Source of the DNA: ChocPot-Mid sp964511865
GTDB lineage: Bacteria > Bacteroidota > Ignavibacteria > Kapaibacteriales > UBA2268
Assembly: GCA_964511865.1 (NCBI GenBank)
Contig: CAZEHW010000031.1
Location: forward strand, 1 to 20,547
Direction: 5' to 3'
Length of the DNA: 20,547 nucleotides
The notes under the pieces are model-generated. The model had not been told where the DNA came from. It worked only from the letters and a program-made list of their open reading frames with translations, and did not search any database. The position numbers were made by a program, and so were the translations under genes. Below are positions 7,388 to 15,145 of the stretch, piece after piece. Position 1 is the stretch's first letter. Each line of letters begins with the position of its first letter.

Positions 7388-7564
7388 ATGAAAGAAGCAG
7401 AAATAATATTGAAGGCAATGAAAAAATCGGGTAAACCATTAAAAGCAGGAGAAATTGCGGATTTGTCCGGCGTTGATAAAAAACTGGTTGACAAAGCTAT
7501 CAAAGTTCTTAAAGATGAAGACAGGATAATATCTCCTCAAAGATGTTTTTATAGTGTAAAGTAA
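7388..7564 (+). CDS. 58-residue stand-alone winged-helix-like DNA-binding protein
   Basis: A short gene with a strong ribosome site: GAGAGG lies 5 nt before the ATG at 7388. The protein begins MKEAEIILKAMKKSGKPLKA and contains GEIADLSGVDKKLVDKAIKV (residues 21-40), a classic helix-turn-helix in which a first helix, a turn at SGVD and a recognition helix are clear. A two-stranded wing (DRIISP...CFYSV) ends the chain. It resembles tiny HTH proteins I recall from Bacteroidota and some methanogenic archaea. It has only one domain, so it would have to dimerise or bind with a partner. It diverges from trmB and has no linked operon partner. The fold call is good; the target is unknown. Confidence 0.82.
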   Translation: MKEAEIILKAMKKSGKPLKAGEIADLSGVDKKLVDKAIKVLKDEDRIISPQRCFYSVK

Positions 7565-7603
7565 TCTTTACTGTAAATTTTAAAACACTAAGGATTTTTG
7601 ATA

Positions 7604-7634
7604 AGGTCATTCTGAACGGAGTGAACAATCCATA
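7604..7634 (+). repeat. Dispersed repeat, GTCATTCTGAACGGAGTGAA type
   Basis: The stretch GTCATTCTGAACGGAGTGAA followed by CAATCC belongs to a family of short dispersed repeats whose other half-type reads GTCATCCTGAGCTTGTCGAAGG. The complement of that type occurs three times later in this window (14921-14948, 16967-16992, 17732-17754). This copy lies 40 bp past the small HTH gene, in non-coding DNA. Confidence 0.7.
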
Positions 7635-7770
7635 ATACTTATAAATATAGGATTCCTAACTTTGTTTTATATGACTTTTTTAATGTTTTTTCACTTTTTT
7701 TCAAAAAAAATGAAACAATTCCTCATTTCATGTGTTATTTAAATAATGAAGAAACAAATTTGGAGAAAGT

Positions 7771-9414
7771 ATGAAAAAATTTTACTCATTTCTTTGTTTA
7801 TTACTTTTCACCGGTAAGCTCTTTGCCGGAGATATTGACGTATCATCGCTTCCAAAGTTTCCCTGCTTAGCATTTGCCGGAAATGAATTTTCTGATACAT
7901 GTGATCCAGGTTTGGAAAATCCGATAACAATTACCGGTAAAGGTTTAACGAAGAATCCTATGAATTTGTATTATAAAACTGACACAACCGATGTTCCGAT
8001 TATTTATGTAGGAGGATGTGGCTTTCAGTCTATGGTAGGTACTACTTCATACGGTCAAATCGAGATAAAAAACAGTGGTACTGCTACATTAGAGATATAT
8101 GAATATTTGGGACCATTTTTAATAGGAGTGGTTAGTGAAGAAAGTATTTTTAAATCCGATGAATTGGTTGAACAAAATATAACTCCTTCAACTCCTTTAA
8201 AAATAAAACCTCAAGAGACAAAAACATTTCAAATAAAATTCACACCTGATTATAACACGCATTATCTTGATTCTATTGTGTTTATTAGTAATACAAATAA
8301 AGATACCGAATACAATAACGGATATAAAATTGACAGTATTTGTTATCTCGCAGGTTGGGGAGGTCAACCTACCGATATAATAATAACCGGGTATGACTGG
8401 GGCAGGAAGAGAATTCAGAGACTGAACTTTCCTGCTGGTCCTTACCCTGCTATAAGAAATAAAACTCATCCTGATACTGCTATAAAAATATATAATATGG
8501 CGACAGCAGCATTTACTATCAATCGGCTGAAATTCACTTCTGTTATAGGAGACAGCTCAGCTTTCAAGTTCAATCGAAGCGATATTCGTTATTTGACACT
8601 TAATCCAGGTGATGAAGTAATTATTCCGGTAACATTCCAACCGACAATGACAGGACTGCATCTTTTAACTTTCGAATATGAGACACAACCTAGAATTGAA
8701 AATTTATCAACGACACTTCAGGGAATTGGTATAGTCCCCAGAATCGAAACACAGGATATTGATTTTGGAGCTTCTGGTGTTAACGATTATTTTCATACTG
8801 TAATAAAGCAAATGACAATTAGAAATCTCAGTAATGCAGAATGGCAGTTTGGCGATTCCGTAACTATAACAGATTTAACTGAAATAAATATTAATCCTGA
8901 TATCTCTACCGGTACCGATTGGTCATCATTTACTGAACCATTCAGGTATGACAAAGGGTGTCCCCAACTAAAAAATGCTTTTACTTCACCTGTTGTTTTG
9001 CAACCCGGTGAATCAATTACATTTGACGGTGAATTTGTAGCAAGAGATTATGGGATTTTTACCGCTTCATTAACCACTGTCAGCGATTCCGAATCTGATG
9101 TAACGTCCAATTGGTTTGGATATGACAGTAGCTATGTCGATGTGGAAGATACTCAGGAGAAAGAGGAAATTACGATTTATCCTAATCCAACATCAAATAC
9201 ATTCAATATCCCCTACAGCATAGAATCTGCATATATGACTAATATTTTCATAACGGATATTTTAGGTAATCAAACTCTATTGAAAAGTGAATATAAATTT
9301 CCGGGTGAATATGTCGAAACATACAATCTGAACGGCTTTTCGCAAGGCATATATAATATAATTTTGCAAAAAGATGATAAGATTTACAGCGAGAGGATCG
9401 TTATAATGAAATAA
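7771..9414 (+). CDS. T9SS-exported protein with ASH-like beta-sandwich domains
   Basis: A 547-residue secreted protein. Residues 1-19 form a Sec signal peptide (MKKFYSFLCLLLFTGKLFA). Three immunoglobulin-like modules follow, at about 80-180, 235-320 and 325-450. Each carries the pattern of ASH/choice-of-anchor-D domains: an N/S-G-type turn within a strand, then PGE/PGD or KPQET, then FTP/FQP with an aromatic residue. The last about 85 residues are a T9SS type A sorting domain starting IYPNPTSN, with DILGNQ and a GFSQGIYNIIL strand. The protein should cross the outer membrane by the type IX route and be anchored or released. The start is supported by GGAGAAAG 3-4 nt before the ATG. No catalytic motif is seen. 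The sorting domain contains none of the repeat insertions seen in the two later T9SS proteins. Confidence 0.85.
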   Translation: MKKFYSFLCLLLFTGKLFAGDIDVSSLPKFPCLAFAGNEFSDTCDPGLENPITITGKGLTKNPMNLYYKTDTTDVPIIYVGGCGFQSMVGTTSYGQIEIKNSGTATLEIYEYLGPFLIGVVSEESIFKSDELVEQNITPSTPLKIKPQETKTFQIKFTPDYNTHYLDSIVFISNTNKDTEYNNGYKIDSICYLAGWGGQPTDIIITGYDWGRKRIQRLNFPAGPYPAIRNKTHPDTAIKIYNMATAAFTINRLKFTSVIGDSSAFKFNRSDIRYLTLNPGDEVIIPVTFQPTMTGLHLLTFEYETQPRIENLSTTLQGIGIVPRIETQDIDFGASGVNDYFHTVIKQMTIRNLSNAEWQFGDSVTITDLTEININPDISTGTDWSSFTEPFRYDKGCPQLKNAFTSPVVLQPGESITFDGEFVARDYGIFTASLTTVSDSESDVTSNWFGYDSSYVDVEDTQEKEEITIYPNPTSNTFNIPYSIESAYMTNIFITDILGNQTLLKSEYKFPGEYVETYNLNGFSQGIYNIILQKDDKIYSERIVIMK

Positions 9415-9417
9415 TTG

Positions 9418-9503
9418 TCTGAACTGGGATTTATGGGATTAGTAGGAATACAGGATTTACAATTTTCCTGTCCATAACAAAAATCACAAAAATCCCGTTC
9501 AGT
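9418..9503. repeat. Imperfect inverted-repeat element (CTGAACTGGGATTT...AAATCCCGTTCAG)
   Basis: CTGAACTGGGATTT at 9419-9432 is matched in reverse complement by AAATCCCGTTCAG at 9490-9502, with a single extra base. Inside is a smaller hairpin, ACAGGA (9450-9455) with TCCTGT (9466-9471). The whole is an about 85-bp palindromic, MITE-like dispersed element with no coding capacity, starting 4-5 bp after the stop of the upstream gene. Sequences of this form are familiar from many environmental bacterial genomes. Confidence 0.7.
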
Positions 9504-9510
9504 CGAAAAC

Positions 9511-9550
9511 ACTCTGCGAAACTTCGCATAAACTTTGCTGTCCTTTGCAG
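9511..9550 (-). repeat. Second copy of the GCAAAGGACGGCAAAG repeat, inverted
   Basis: Read on the minus strand it begins TGCAAAGGACAGCAAAGTTT and continues with GCGAAGTTTCGCAGAGTG. It matches the element at 1937-1988 except for one base in the head and fewer 10-bp units. It abuts the inverted-repeat element at 9418-9503. Confidence 0.75.
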
Positions 9551-9568
9551 TTAAATTCTTCCTTCTTC

Positions 9569-9591
9569 AACTCAAAACTCAAAACTCAATA
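9569..9591. repeat. Short tandem repeat of CTCAAAA units
   Basis: The sequence CTCAAAACTCAAAACTCAAT is just over two and a half copies of a 7-bp unit. It lies directly before the minus-strand stop of tldE (9592) and next to two other repeat families. Confidence 0.65.
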
Positions 9592-10914
9592 CTACGAACC
9601 TGACAAGGACACATTATCAATCTTGATTGTTGGTCCGGAAATTCCTCTTCGGAAATCATTATCATTTCCTATCATGCTGATATTTTTCAGCATATCACCT
9701 AAATTACCCGAAAAGGTAATTTCTGAAACAGGTTTTGTCAGTTCACCATTTTCAATCCAAATCCCGTAAGCACCTTTTGATATATCTCCTGTTGTCGGCA
9801 TAGTTCCCTGACCTATTGTCCGTGTAAGCAACAAACCATTTTTAACGGATTTGATAATTTCTTCGGGTGAATATTTTCCTGACTGTAAATAAAAATTATT
9901 TGTTCCCGAAGCATTTCCTGTTGATTTCAATTTCAGCTTTTTAGCACTGTAAGTACTCAATAAGTAGTTTTTCAAAACACCATTTTCGATGATAGTCGTT
10001 TTTCTTGTCGGAACGCCTTCTGCGTCGAATGGTCTTGTACCTAACTTTCCGGGGAGCAAACCATCATCAAAAATATTGATATTTGCACCAGCAATCTGTT
10101 CACCAAGCTTACCTGTCAGGAATGACCTTTTCATATAAATTGAACCACCATTGATACATGATGCAAGAAAACCAAGAAGCATAGAAGTCATGCTTGGTTC
10201 GAAAACCACTGGGACAACCTGCGATGGAACCTTTTGCCCACCAATCATTCTTATTACTCTTTTAACAGCTATGTCTGCAATCTCCTGAGCTGATTTCATA
10301 CCTGCCAGATTCAAAGATGTTTCGTACCAGTAATCTTCAACCAAATTATCGCCATCACCTGATTGGAAACCACCGCCTGCACTGCAGTATGTGTATTTGT
10401 AAGAACCGGAGAAACCATTTGAATTTGCCATGGCTGTTTCGCCGTATGTTGTACTGTAACTGCTTCCGTTCGAAACTTTTATTTGATTATTTGCAAGTCC
10501 GATTTTTTCTAGTTCCTTTGCATATGCAATTTTCTTTTCGGCATCCAGTTCGATAATTTTGTTGTCGAATAATCCTAACGAATTAGTATCAACTGCAATT
10601 TTTTCAAATTCGGGCAATGCTGAAAAAGGGTCTTCGCTTGTGAGTTTGGCTCTTGCAACAGCATTTTTCAGCATATTTTCTAAAGTACCTTCGTTGAAAT
10701 CAGAAGAAGAAGCATGAGCAACCTTGCTGTCAACAATAACTTTAAATGCGATGGATTTTGAACCTGCCTGATTCAGTTTTTCTATTTCCTGATTTAAAAT
10801 CTGCACTTCGAAATTCGTACTTGAACCGATTGAAACCTGGCACTCTGAAGCACCAAATTTTTTCGCTTTTTCGACAAATTTTTCTGCTATATTTTTCAAA
10901 TTTTCGTTTTTCAT
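9592..10914 (-). CDS. tldE: TldE/PmbA-family subunit of the TldD-TldE protease
   Basis: A 440-residue partner subunit of TldD. In E. coli the TldD-TldE heterodimer is a metalloprotease that trims microcin B17 and degrades CcdA; TldE lacks the metal site. Here the diagnostic GTRPFDAEGVPTRKT segment is present and there is no HExxxH motif, as expected. The start codon overlaps the tldD stop (ATGA at 10914-10911, minus strand), and a full AGGAGGTG ribosome site sits in the last tldD codons, 4 nt before the ATG. The pair is therefore one operon, probably with translational coupling. No signal peptide is visible (N-terminus MKNENLKNIAEKF), which contrasts with TldD. Confidence 0.93.
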   Translation of the reverse strand: MKNENLKNIAEKFVEKAKKFGASECQVSIGSSTNFEVQILNQEIEKLNQAGSKSIAFKVIVDSKVAHASSSDFNEGTLENMLKNAVARAKLTSEDPFSALPEFEKIAVDTNSLGLFDNKIIELDAEKKIAYAKELEKIGLANNQIKVSNGSSYSTTYGETAMANSNGFSGSYKYTYCSAGGGFQSGDGDNLVEDYWYETSLNLAGMKSAQEIADIAVKRVIRMIGGQKVPSQVVPVVFEPSMTSMLLGFLASCINGGSIYMKRSFLTGKLGEQIAGANINIFDDGLLPGKLGTRPFDAEGVPTRKTTIIENGVLKNYLLSTYSAKKLKLKSTGNASGTNNFYLQSGKYSPEEIIKSVKNGLLLTRTIGQGTMPTTGDISKGAYGIWIENGELTKPVSEITFSGNLGDMLKNISMIGNDNDFRRGISGPTIKIDNVSLSGS

Positions 10915-12431
10915 GCCGCACCTCCTACTGTCATTTTATCAATTTTCATTGTCGGTGTTCCACATGTTACAGGAACTGTCTGACCTTCTTTACCACAGGA
11001 ACCTAAGAAAAATCCCGAATCATTTCCAATCATTGAAATCTCATTTAATATCTGGACATTTGTTCCGATTAATGTTGCATTTTTCACAGGTTGAGTTAAC
11101 TTTCCATCTTCAATCATATATGCAAGATTGCATGAGAATGTGAATTTGCCGGTATTCGAAACCTGGCCTCCCTGATATGAAACTGCATAAAATCCTTTCT
11201 TGACTGATGCAATTATTTCCTCGGGGTCGCTGTCTCCGTTTGCAAGAACTGTATTGTTCATTCTCGGTATTGGCATACTCTGATACGATTCCCTTCTGCC
11301 ATGACCATTTGGCTTTGTGTTCATTATCTTTGCACTTAATCTGTCATTCATGAATCCGACTAATTTTCCTTTCTCAATCAGCATAACATTTTCAGTCGGA
11401 ATGCCTTCATCATCAACTGATAAACTGCCTCTGAAATTCGGGATTGTTGCATCGTCATAAATCGTGACTAACGGTTTCGACACCATCTGACCCATCTTGT
11501 CCCACATGATTGATTGCTTCTTCCAGTTGGCGTCTGCTTCAAGAGGATGACCCACTGCTTCGTGAATCATAACACCCGATTGCCCATATTTAAGTACTAC
11601 AGGTTGCTCACCTGTTGGCGGATTCACAGCATCGAGCAAGATAACCGCTTCTTCAGATGCAAGTTTCCCGATTTCCTCAGGAGTCCTGGCATTTGCGAAA
11701 TTCATGCCGAATCTTCCACCTTCGCTATTTGAACCGGTTGCTTTTTTCCCGTTAAATTCGGCAGTTGAGCTTGCCCTAAAACGCATTTGCGGTCTGATAT
11801 CGGTAACAATCAAACCTTCACTGTTTACTATAGTAACTTTTTGAAGACTGTCAGCAATACCAACAGAAACCTTCACGATTTTGTTATCATATTTTTGTGC
11901 TGAATTGTATGCTTCTTTGATTAATTCAATCTTTGAATCAAGTTTTGCATCTGAATATGGATGGCTCATGTCGTAAACCGATGTGGCAGGTTTCATTACT
12001 TTCAAATTCGCCACTTTCAGTTTGCTGTTACCCGATGCAATTGCGGCGGCAGTCAGCATGGCATTTCTTATGCTTTCGAATGTCAATTCATTGGTGAAGC
12101 CATAACCTGTTTGTTTGTCTTTAATCACTCGAACACCAACGCCAAGCGAAATGCTTTCATCAGAACTTTTGACTATATCTTCGGACATATCAACAGAGCT
12201 GAAAATAGTATGCTCAAAATACAGTTCTGAAAAATCACCGCCTTTGGATAATCCCACTTCTAAAATTTTCTTCAATTCCTCTTCGGAAAAACCGAAATAA
12301 TCAGGTTTCATTGTTATATATCCTTTATTAGTTCCCGACATAAGCAATCCATTGTTCCAAAGCGGAGAAGTAAGAGCCAGACCAATACCGGCTCCGGCTT
12401 TGATTAAAAAATCCCTTCTTGTATTTTTCAT
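10911..12431 (-). CDS. tldD: TldD-family metalloprotease with a twin-arginine signal
   Basis: A 506-residue catalytic subunit of the TldD-TldE protease. The metal-binding HEAVGH lies at 290-295, and the C-terminal GSCGKEGQTVPV segment puts a conserved cysteine near residue 479, matching the known extra ligand in E. coli TldD. Unlike that cytosolic enzyme (481 residues), this protein starts MKNTRRDFLIKAGAGIGLAL, a textbook Tat signal (RRxFL, then a moderately hydrophobic stretch to about residue 30). Folded export to the periplasm is therefore expected; the mature length would equal E. coli TldD. GAGGG upstream of 12431 supports the start. tldE follows with a 4-base overlap. The family identity is secure. 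The location is inferred from the signal alone; no tat genes are in the window. Confidence 0.94.
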   Translation of the reverse strand: MKNTRRDFLIKAGAGIGLALTSPLWNNGLLMSGTNKGYITMKPDYFGFSEEELKKILEVGLSKGGDFSELYFEHTIFSSVDMSEDIVKSSDESISLGVGVRVIKDKQTGYGFTNELTFESIRNAMLTAAAIASGNSKLKVANLKVMKPATSVYDMSHPYSDAKLDSKIELIKEAYNSAQKYDNKIVKVSVGIADSLQKVTIVNSEGLIVTDIRPQMRFRASSTAEFNGKKATGSNSEGGRFGMNFANARTPEEIGKLASEEAVILLDAVNPPTGEQPVVLKYGQSGVMIHEAVGHPLEADANWKKQSIMWDKMGQMVSKPLVTIYDDATIPNFRGSLSVDDEGIPTENVMLIEKGKLVGFMNDRLSAKIMNTKPNGHGRRESYQSMPIPRMNNTVLANGDSDPEEIIASVKKGFYAVSYQGGQVSNTGKFTFSCNLAYMIEDGKLTQPVKNATLIGTNVQILNEISMIGNDSGFFLGSCGKEGQTVPVTCGTPTMKIDKMTVGGAA

Positions 12432-12658
12432 CTTCCCTCTTATTTACAATTAATAAATTTTTGTTTTTCATTAAATATACGTTAAAAATTAAAAAACGTT
12501 ATAAAAAAAAAGAAAATTAGCAAAATATTTCAACTTATCTTGCTTTATTTGCTGTTTGTCGCAAAAATCTTACCGTTCGTAGATTTTTCCTTTTTTTATT
12601 GAGACGTTTTTGCTGTTTATGTGTTATTATATATAGTAAATTGTTGTAATTTAGAAAT
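12432..12658. other. Divergent promoter region between tldD and the Asp-box protein gene
   Basis: This 227-bp AT-rich gap must hold promoters in both directions. A weak A/T hairpin (AAAAATCT at 12563-12570 with AGATTTTT at 12581-12588, 10-nt loop) is followed by a T-run on the plus strand. It could be an attenuator-like element in the leader of the gene at 12659, but its stem has almost no G/C pairs. No exact TAnnTTTG promoter is found. Confidence 0.4.
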
Positions 12659-15127
12659 ATGATGAAAAAAGCATTACTTTTTATTGGTTTGATGTTTATA
12701 ATATCTTGTGAAAATCTGCTTTGTCAGTATTGGCAGGAGCAAATTGTTTTGCAAGGTAATGTTATTACTCAATGCTTTGATGAAAATGATGATGTGCTTT
12801 TTTCATCCGGCTTGTCTAATGGTAAATATGCCGTTTGCAGATACTCGGTCGAAAAAGATTCAATTGACAAAGTACTGTTAGTTACCAATAAACCTGTTAA
12901 TTTTCTTGAGATGTTATCTGACGGTACAATAATGGCATTCCAGAATTATCAGCTTTTGAGAAGTACAGATAAAGGTGAAAGCTGGAAAGGGATCTCTAAT
13001 AAATTTAAGTTTTCAATTCTATGGATTAACTACGATTTGAAAGAATTTAACAATTCCTTAATTCTTTGGGAAGAGAAAAATCATTATATTTCATTTGACA
13101 AGGGTACAACATGGAGAGTATTAAAATATCAAGATGCAAGTTTATATCATATTGAACCGACTTATAATGAATGTTTGTTAGCTGTTGAGCCGGTTTATAA
13201 ATCACCAATATTTTCTTCAAATTATGGCTTGACATGGGAAAAAACGAATTTAGATACGTTAGACTTGATTGGATTCATATATTCGGAAATCAATAATACA
13301 CTTTATGCATTAACTTGGCCCAGAGAACAGTATTTTTTTAAATCCATCGATGGCGGAAAATACTGGGAAAAAGTAATTATTGCTAATGATACCGTTATAA
13401 ATTCTTATGATATAGATAGTCAAGGAAATTTATTTATTATGGATGCTAACAATTATTTATACAAATATATTCATGAGAATAGCGATTTGCAATTGATTTC
13501 ATCGGATGCTCCATTTTCTGCTTCAGCTTTGTTACCTTATTTTGGCAAAAGATACCGGTATGGAATTTTTTTAGATAAAAATGACAATATTTATTATTAT
13601 GATGCTATCGGTTTTAAATTTTGGAAATATGATAAAGATAATAAAGAATGGTTGGATTCTGTTGATGTAATCCACAATGACGTACATCCATATTCTTTTA
13701 TTCGGAAAGGTCTTACAATTGCTAATCGAGCAGAAAAATGGCTTGTCAATGCTGAATCTGCTGGCTTAGAATATGTTGATTTGTCCAAACCAAAACTTAA
13801 GGGTATTATTATCCCATCAGGAATCGAACCAATTTCTGAATTCTACGATTTAGGACCAGATGGCGAAATTATTACAGGTAATTTTGAGCCAATATACATA
13901 AATAATAGTGACACATTGGATTTTGTTAATGTGGAATATTCTTTATCAAATGATAATGGTTTTAGCAGAAAAATAATTCTAAGGGATACCAGTTTCAGAT
14001 ATTTTCCTCCATATAGTATGAAGTTTAATATACAGCAGAATGGGCAAATAGTTATCAATAATCTTGGTGATATCCATATTCTTGGTTACATTAATAATTA
14101 CAGATCAACAAATAAGGGAATTTCCTTTGATACGATTAGCAATGATTTTATACAAGATAAAATTTATAAATTAATTGGAGATGCACCTAATGTTTACTTG
14201 TATTTATTACTATCTGATAAATGGAATTATTATACAAATTTTTTATATAGGTCTTCAGATAATGGAAATACTTGGATATTGATTGAAGATTCTCTGGGTG
14301 ATAAAACAATAGTTGAGTTTACTAATAACATACAATTTACTTCTAAAGGTGATATTTATATTTCAGAATCGGATTTAGACGATGGGAGTTTTGCGAACTC
14401 TACAGATTTTGGTGAAACTTGGAGTAAACATCGTATGGGTGGGTATGATACATACTCGGTTTTTGTAGATTCAGAAGATAATGTCTATTCTAATGCTGGT
14501 TCGGGTATTGGGTCTTATTTGACATATAAAAATTTCTATTCATTTGAAGATACTTGCCATGTATTCGCAAGTAAATCGGGAGATTTATTTGCTAAGGTTT
14601 ATAAAGATAGCTGGGAATATAAAAAAAATATTTTTTCATCAGACAACGGAAAAACTTGGGTGGATTTCAAATATGAATATGGATGGGGAATTGAAATTAA
14701 ATCGAATAAAAAAGGTGATATTTTTTGGTACAATGACGATAATCTTTACAAATTCATTCGCGAACCAAACCAAAAGCCACATCCCTTGTCGGATACAACG
14801 GTTTATACAGTAATAGTTGATGTTGAGGAAAACGAAAAACAATTAGCTCAGGAAATAAAAATTTATCCAAATCCCGCATCGGAATATATTGAAATAAATA
14901 TAGGGGCTGACAGCAGACGGCAGTCCTTCGACAAGCTCAGGATGACGGCAGACGGCAGAGAGGAATGGGATATTCAAATTTATAATGTGTTGGGTGAATG
15001 TGTTTCCAACCTCACCCCTACCCTCTCCAAAGGAGAGGGAGTAATAAGAGTTGATGTTTCGAATTTACCGGTGGGGATGTATTTTGTGAGAGTTGAAAAT
15101 AGAATTGAAAAATTTATTAAATATTAA
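12659..15127 (+). CDS. T9SS-exported Asp-box (BNR) beta-propeller-like protein
   Basis: An 822-residue exported protein. An N-terminal signal (about residues 1-23) is followed by Asp-box repeats, whose consensus is S-x-D-x-G-x-T-W: STDKGESW (~102), SFDKGTTW (~144), SSNYGLTW (~187), SIDGGKYW (~229), SSDNGNTW (~533), STDFGETW (~581) and SSDNGKTW (~661). Such repeats form beta-propeller blades; there are no sialidase catalytic residues that I can identify. From about residue 735 a T9SS sorting domain starts IYPNPASEYIEINI and ends with VGMYFVRVEN...KFIKY. Two repeat-derived peptides interrupt it: SRRQSFDKLRMTADG and TPTLSKGEG. IISC at residues 14-17 resembles a lipobox, though a Sec signal ending near LLCQ is equally likely. 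ATG at 12662 is an alternative start. Confidence 0.85.
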   Translation: MMKKALLFIGLMFIISCENLLCQYWQEQIVLQGNVITQCFDENDDVLFSSGLSNGKYAVCRYSVEKDSIDKVLLVTNKPVNFLEMLSDGTIMAFQNYQLLRSTDKGESWKGISNKFKFSILWINYDLKEFNNSLILWEEKNHYISFDKGTTWRVLKYQDASLYHIEPTYNECLLAVEPVYKSPIFSSNYGLTWEKTNLDTLDLIGFIYSEINNTLYALTWPREQYFFKSIDGGKYWEKVIIANDTVINSYDIDSQGNLFIMDANNYLYKYIHENSDLQLISSDAPFSASALLPYFGKRYRYGIFLDKNDNIYYYDAIGFKFWKYDKDNKEWLDSVDVIHNDVHPYSFIRKGLTIANRAEKWLVNAESAGLEYVDLSKPKLKGIIIPSGIEPISEFYDLGPDGEIITGNFEPIYINNSDTLDFVNVEYSLSNDNGFSRKIILRDTSFRYFPPYSMKFNIQQNGQIVINNLGDIHILGYINNYRSTNKGISFDTISNDFIQDKIYKLIGDAPNVYLYLLLSDKWNYYTNFLYRSSDNGNTWILIEDSLGDKTIVEFTNNIQFTSKGDIYISESDLDDGSFANSTDFGETWSKHRMGGYDTYSVFVDSEDNVYSNAGSGIGSYLTYKNFYSFEDTCHVFASKSGDLFAKVYKDSWEYKKNIFSSDNGKTWVDFKYEYGWGIEIKSNKKGDIFWYNDDNLYKFIREPNQKPHPLSDTTVYTVIVDVEENEKQLAQEIKIYPNPASEYIEINIGADSRRQSFDKLRMTADGREEWDIQIYNVLGECVSNLTPTLSKGEGVIRVDVSNLPVGMYFVRVENRIEKFIKY
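14870..15016 (+). repeat. Sorting-domain cassette, copy 1 of a 147-bp near-identical repeat
   Basis: This 147-bp stretch encoding NPASEYIEINI to the middle of the sorting domain matches 16916-17062 without gaps, with 7 mismatches by my count (5 synonymous, 2 changing an amino acid). The flanking parts of the two proteins are clearly different, so the cassette has been copied or converted recently. Confidence 0.92.
14909..14958 (+). repeat. GC-rich dispersed repeat inserted in frame in the sorting domain (copy 1)
   Basis: The core TCCTTCGACAAGCTCAGGAT (14924-14943) is flanked by 15-bp direct repeats, GACAGCAGACGGCAG at 14909-14923 and GACGGCAGACGGCAG at 14944-14958, differing at one base. The 50-bp block has 31 G/C, against AT-rich surroundings. 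It keeps the reading frame and adds the SRRQSFDKLRMTADG peptide between two predicted beta strands of the sorting domain. Confidence 0.85.
15012..15040 (+). repeat. Second repeat type, palindromic ACCCCTACCCTCTCC, in the coding region
   Basis: CCCTCTCC at 15021-15028 pairs with GGAGAGGG at 15032-15039 around AAA, preceded by TCACCCCTA. It encodes the peptide TPTLSKGEG in a loop of the sorting domain. The paralogue has a related but not identical palindrome at the same place (17076-17103). Confidence 0.8.
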
Positions 15128-15145
15128 TAGATTAGGTTTTTAATT

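Noticed and set aside
10317..12300. Several plus-strand open frames opposite tldD and tldE
   Set aside because: All lie within well-supported minus-strand genes and their products show no domain or start signal.
12563..12600. Hairpin plus T-run as a Rho-independent terminator or riboswitch
   Set aside because: The stem is almost all A/T, no plus-strand gene ends upstream and no aptamer-like conserved core is visible; kept only as a weak note in the intergenic entry.
12701..12712. IISC as a lipoprotein signal in the 822-residue Asp-box protein
   Set aside because: The motif fits a lipobox loosely, but a T9SS sorting domain normally goes with a plain Sec signal, and a cleavage site near LLCQ is equally good, so no lipoprotein call was made.
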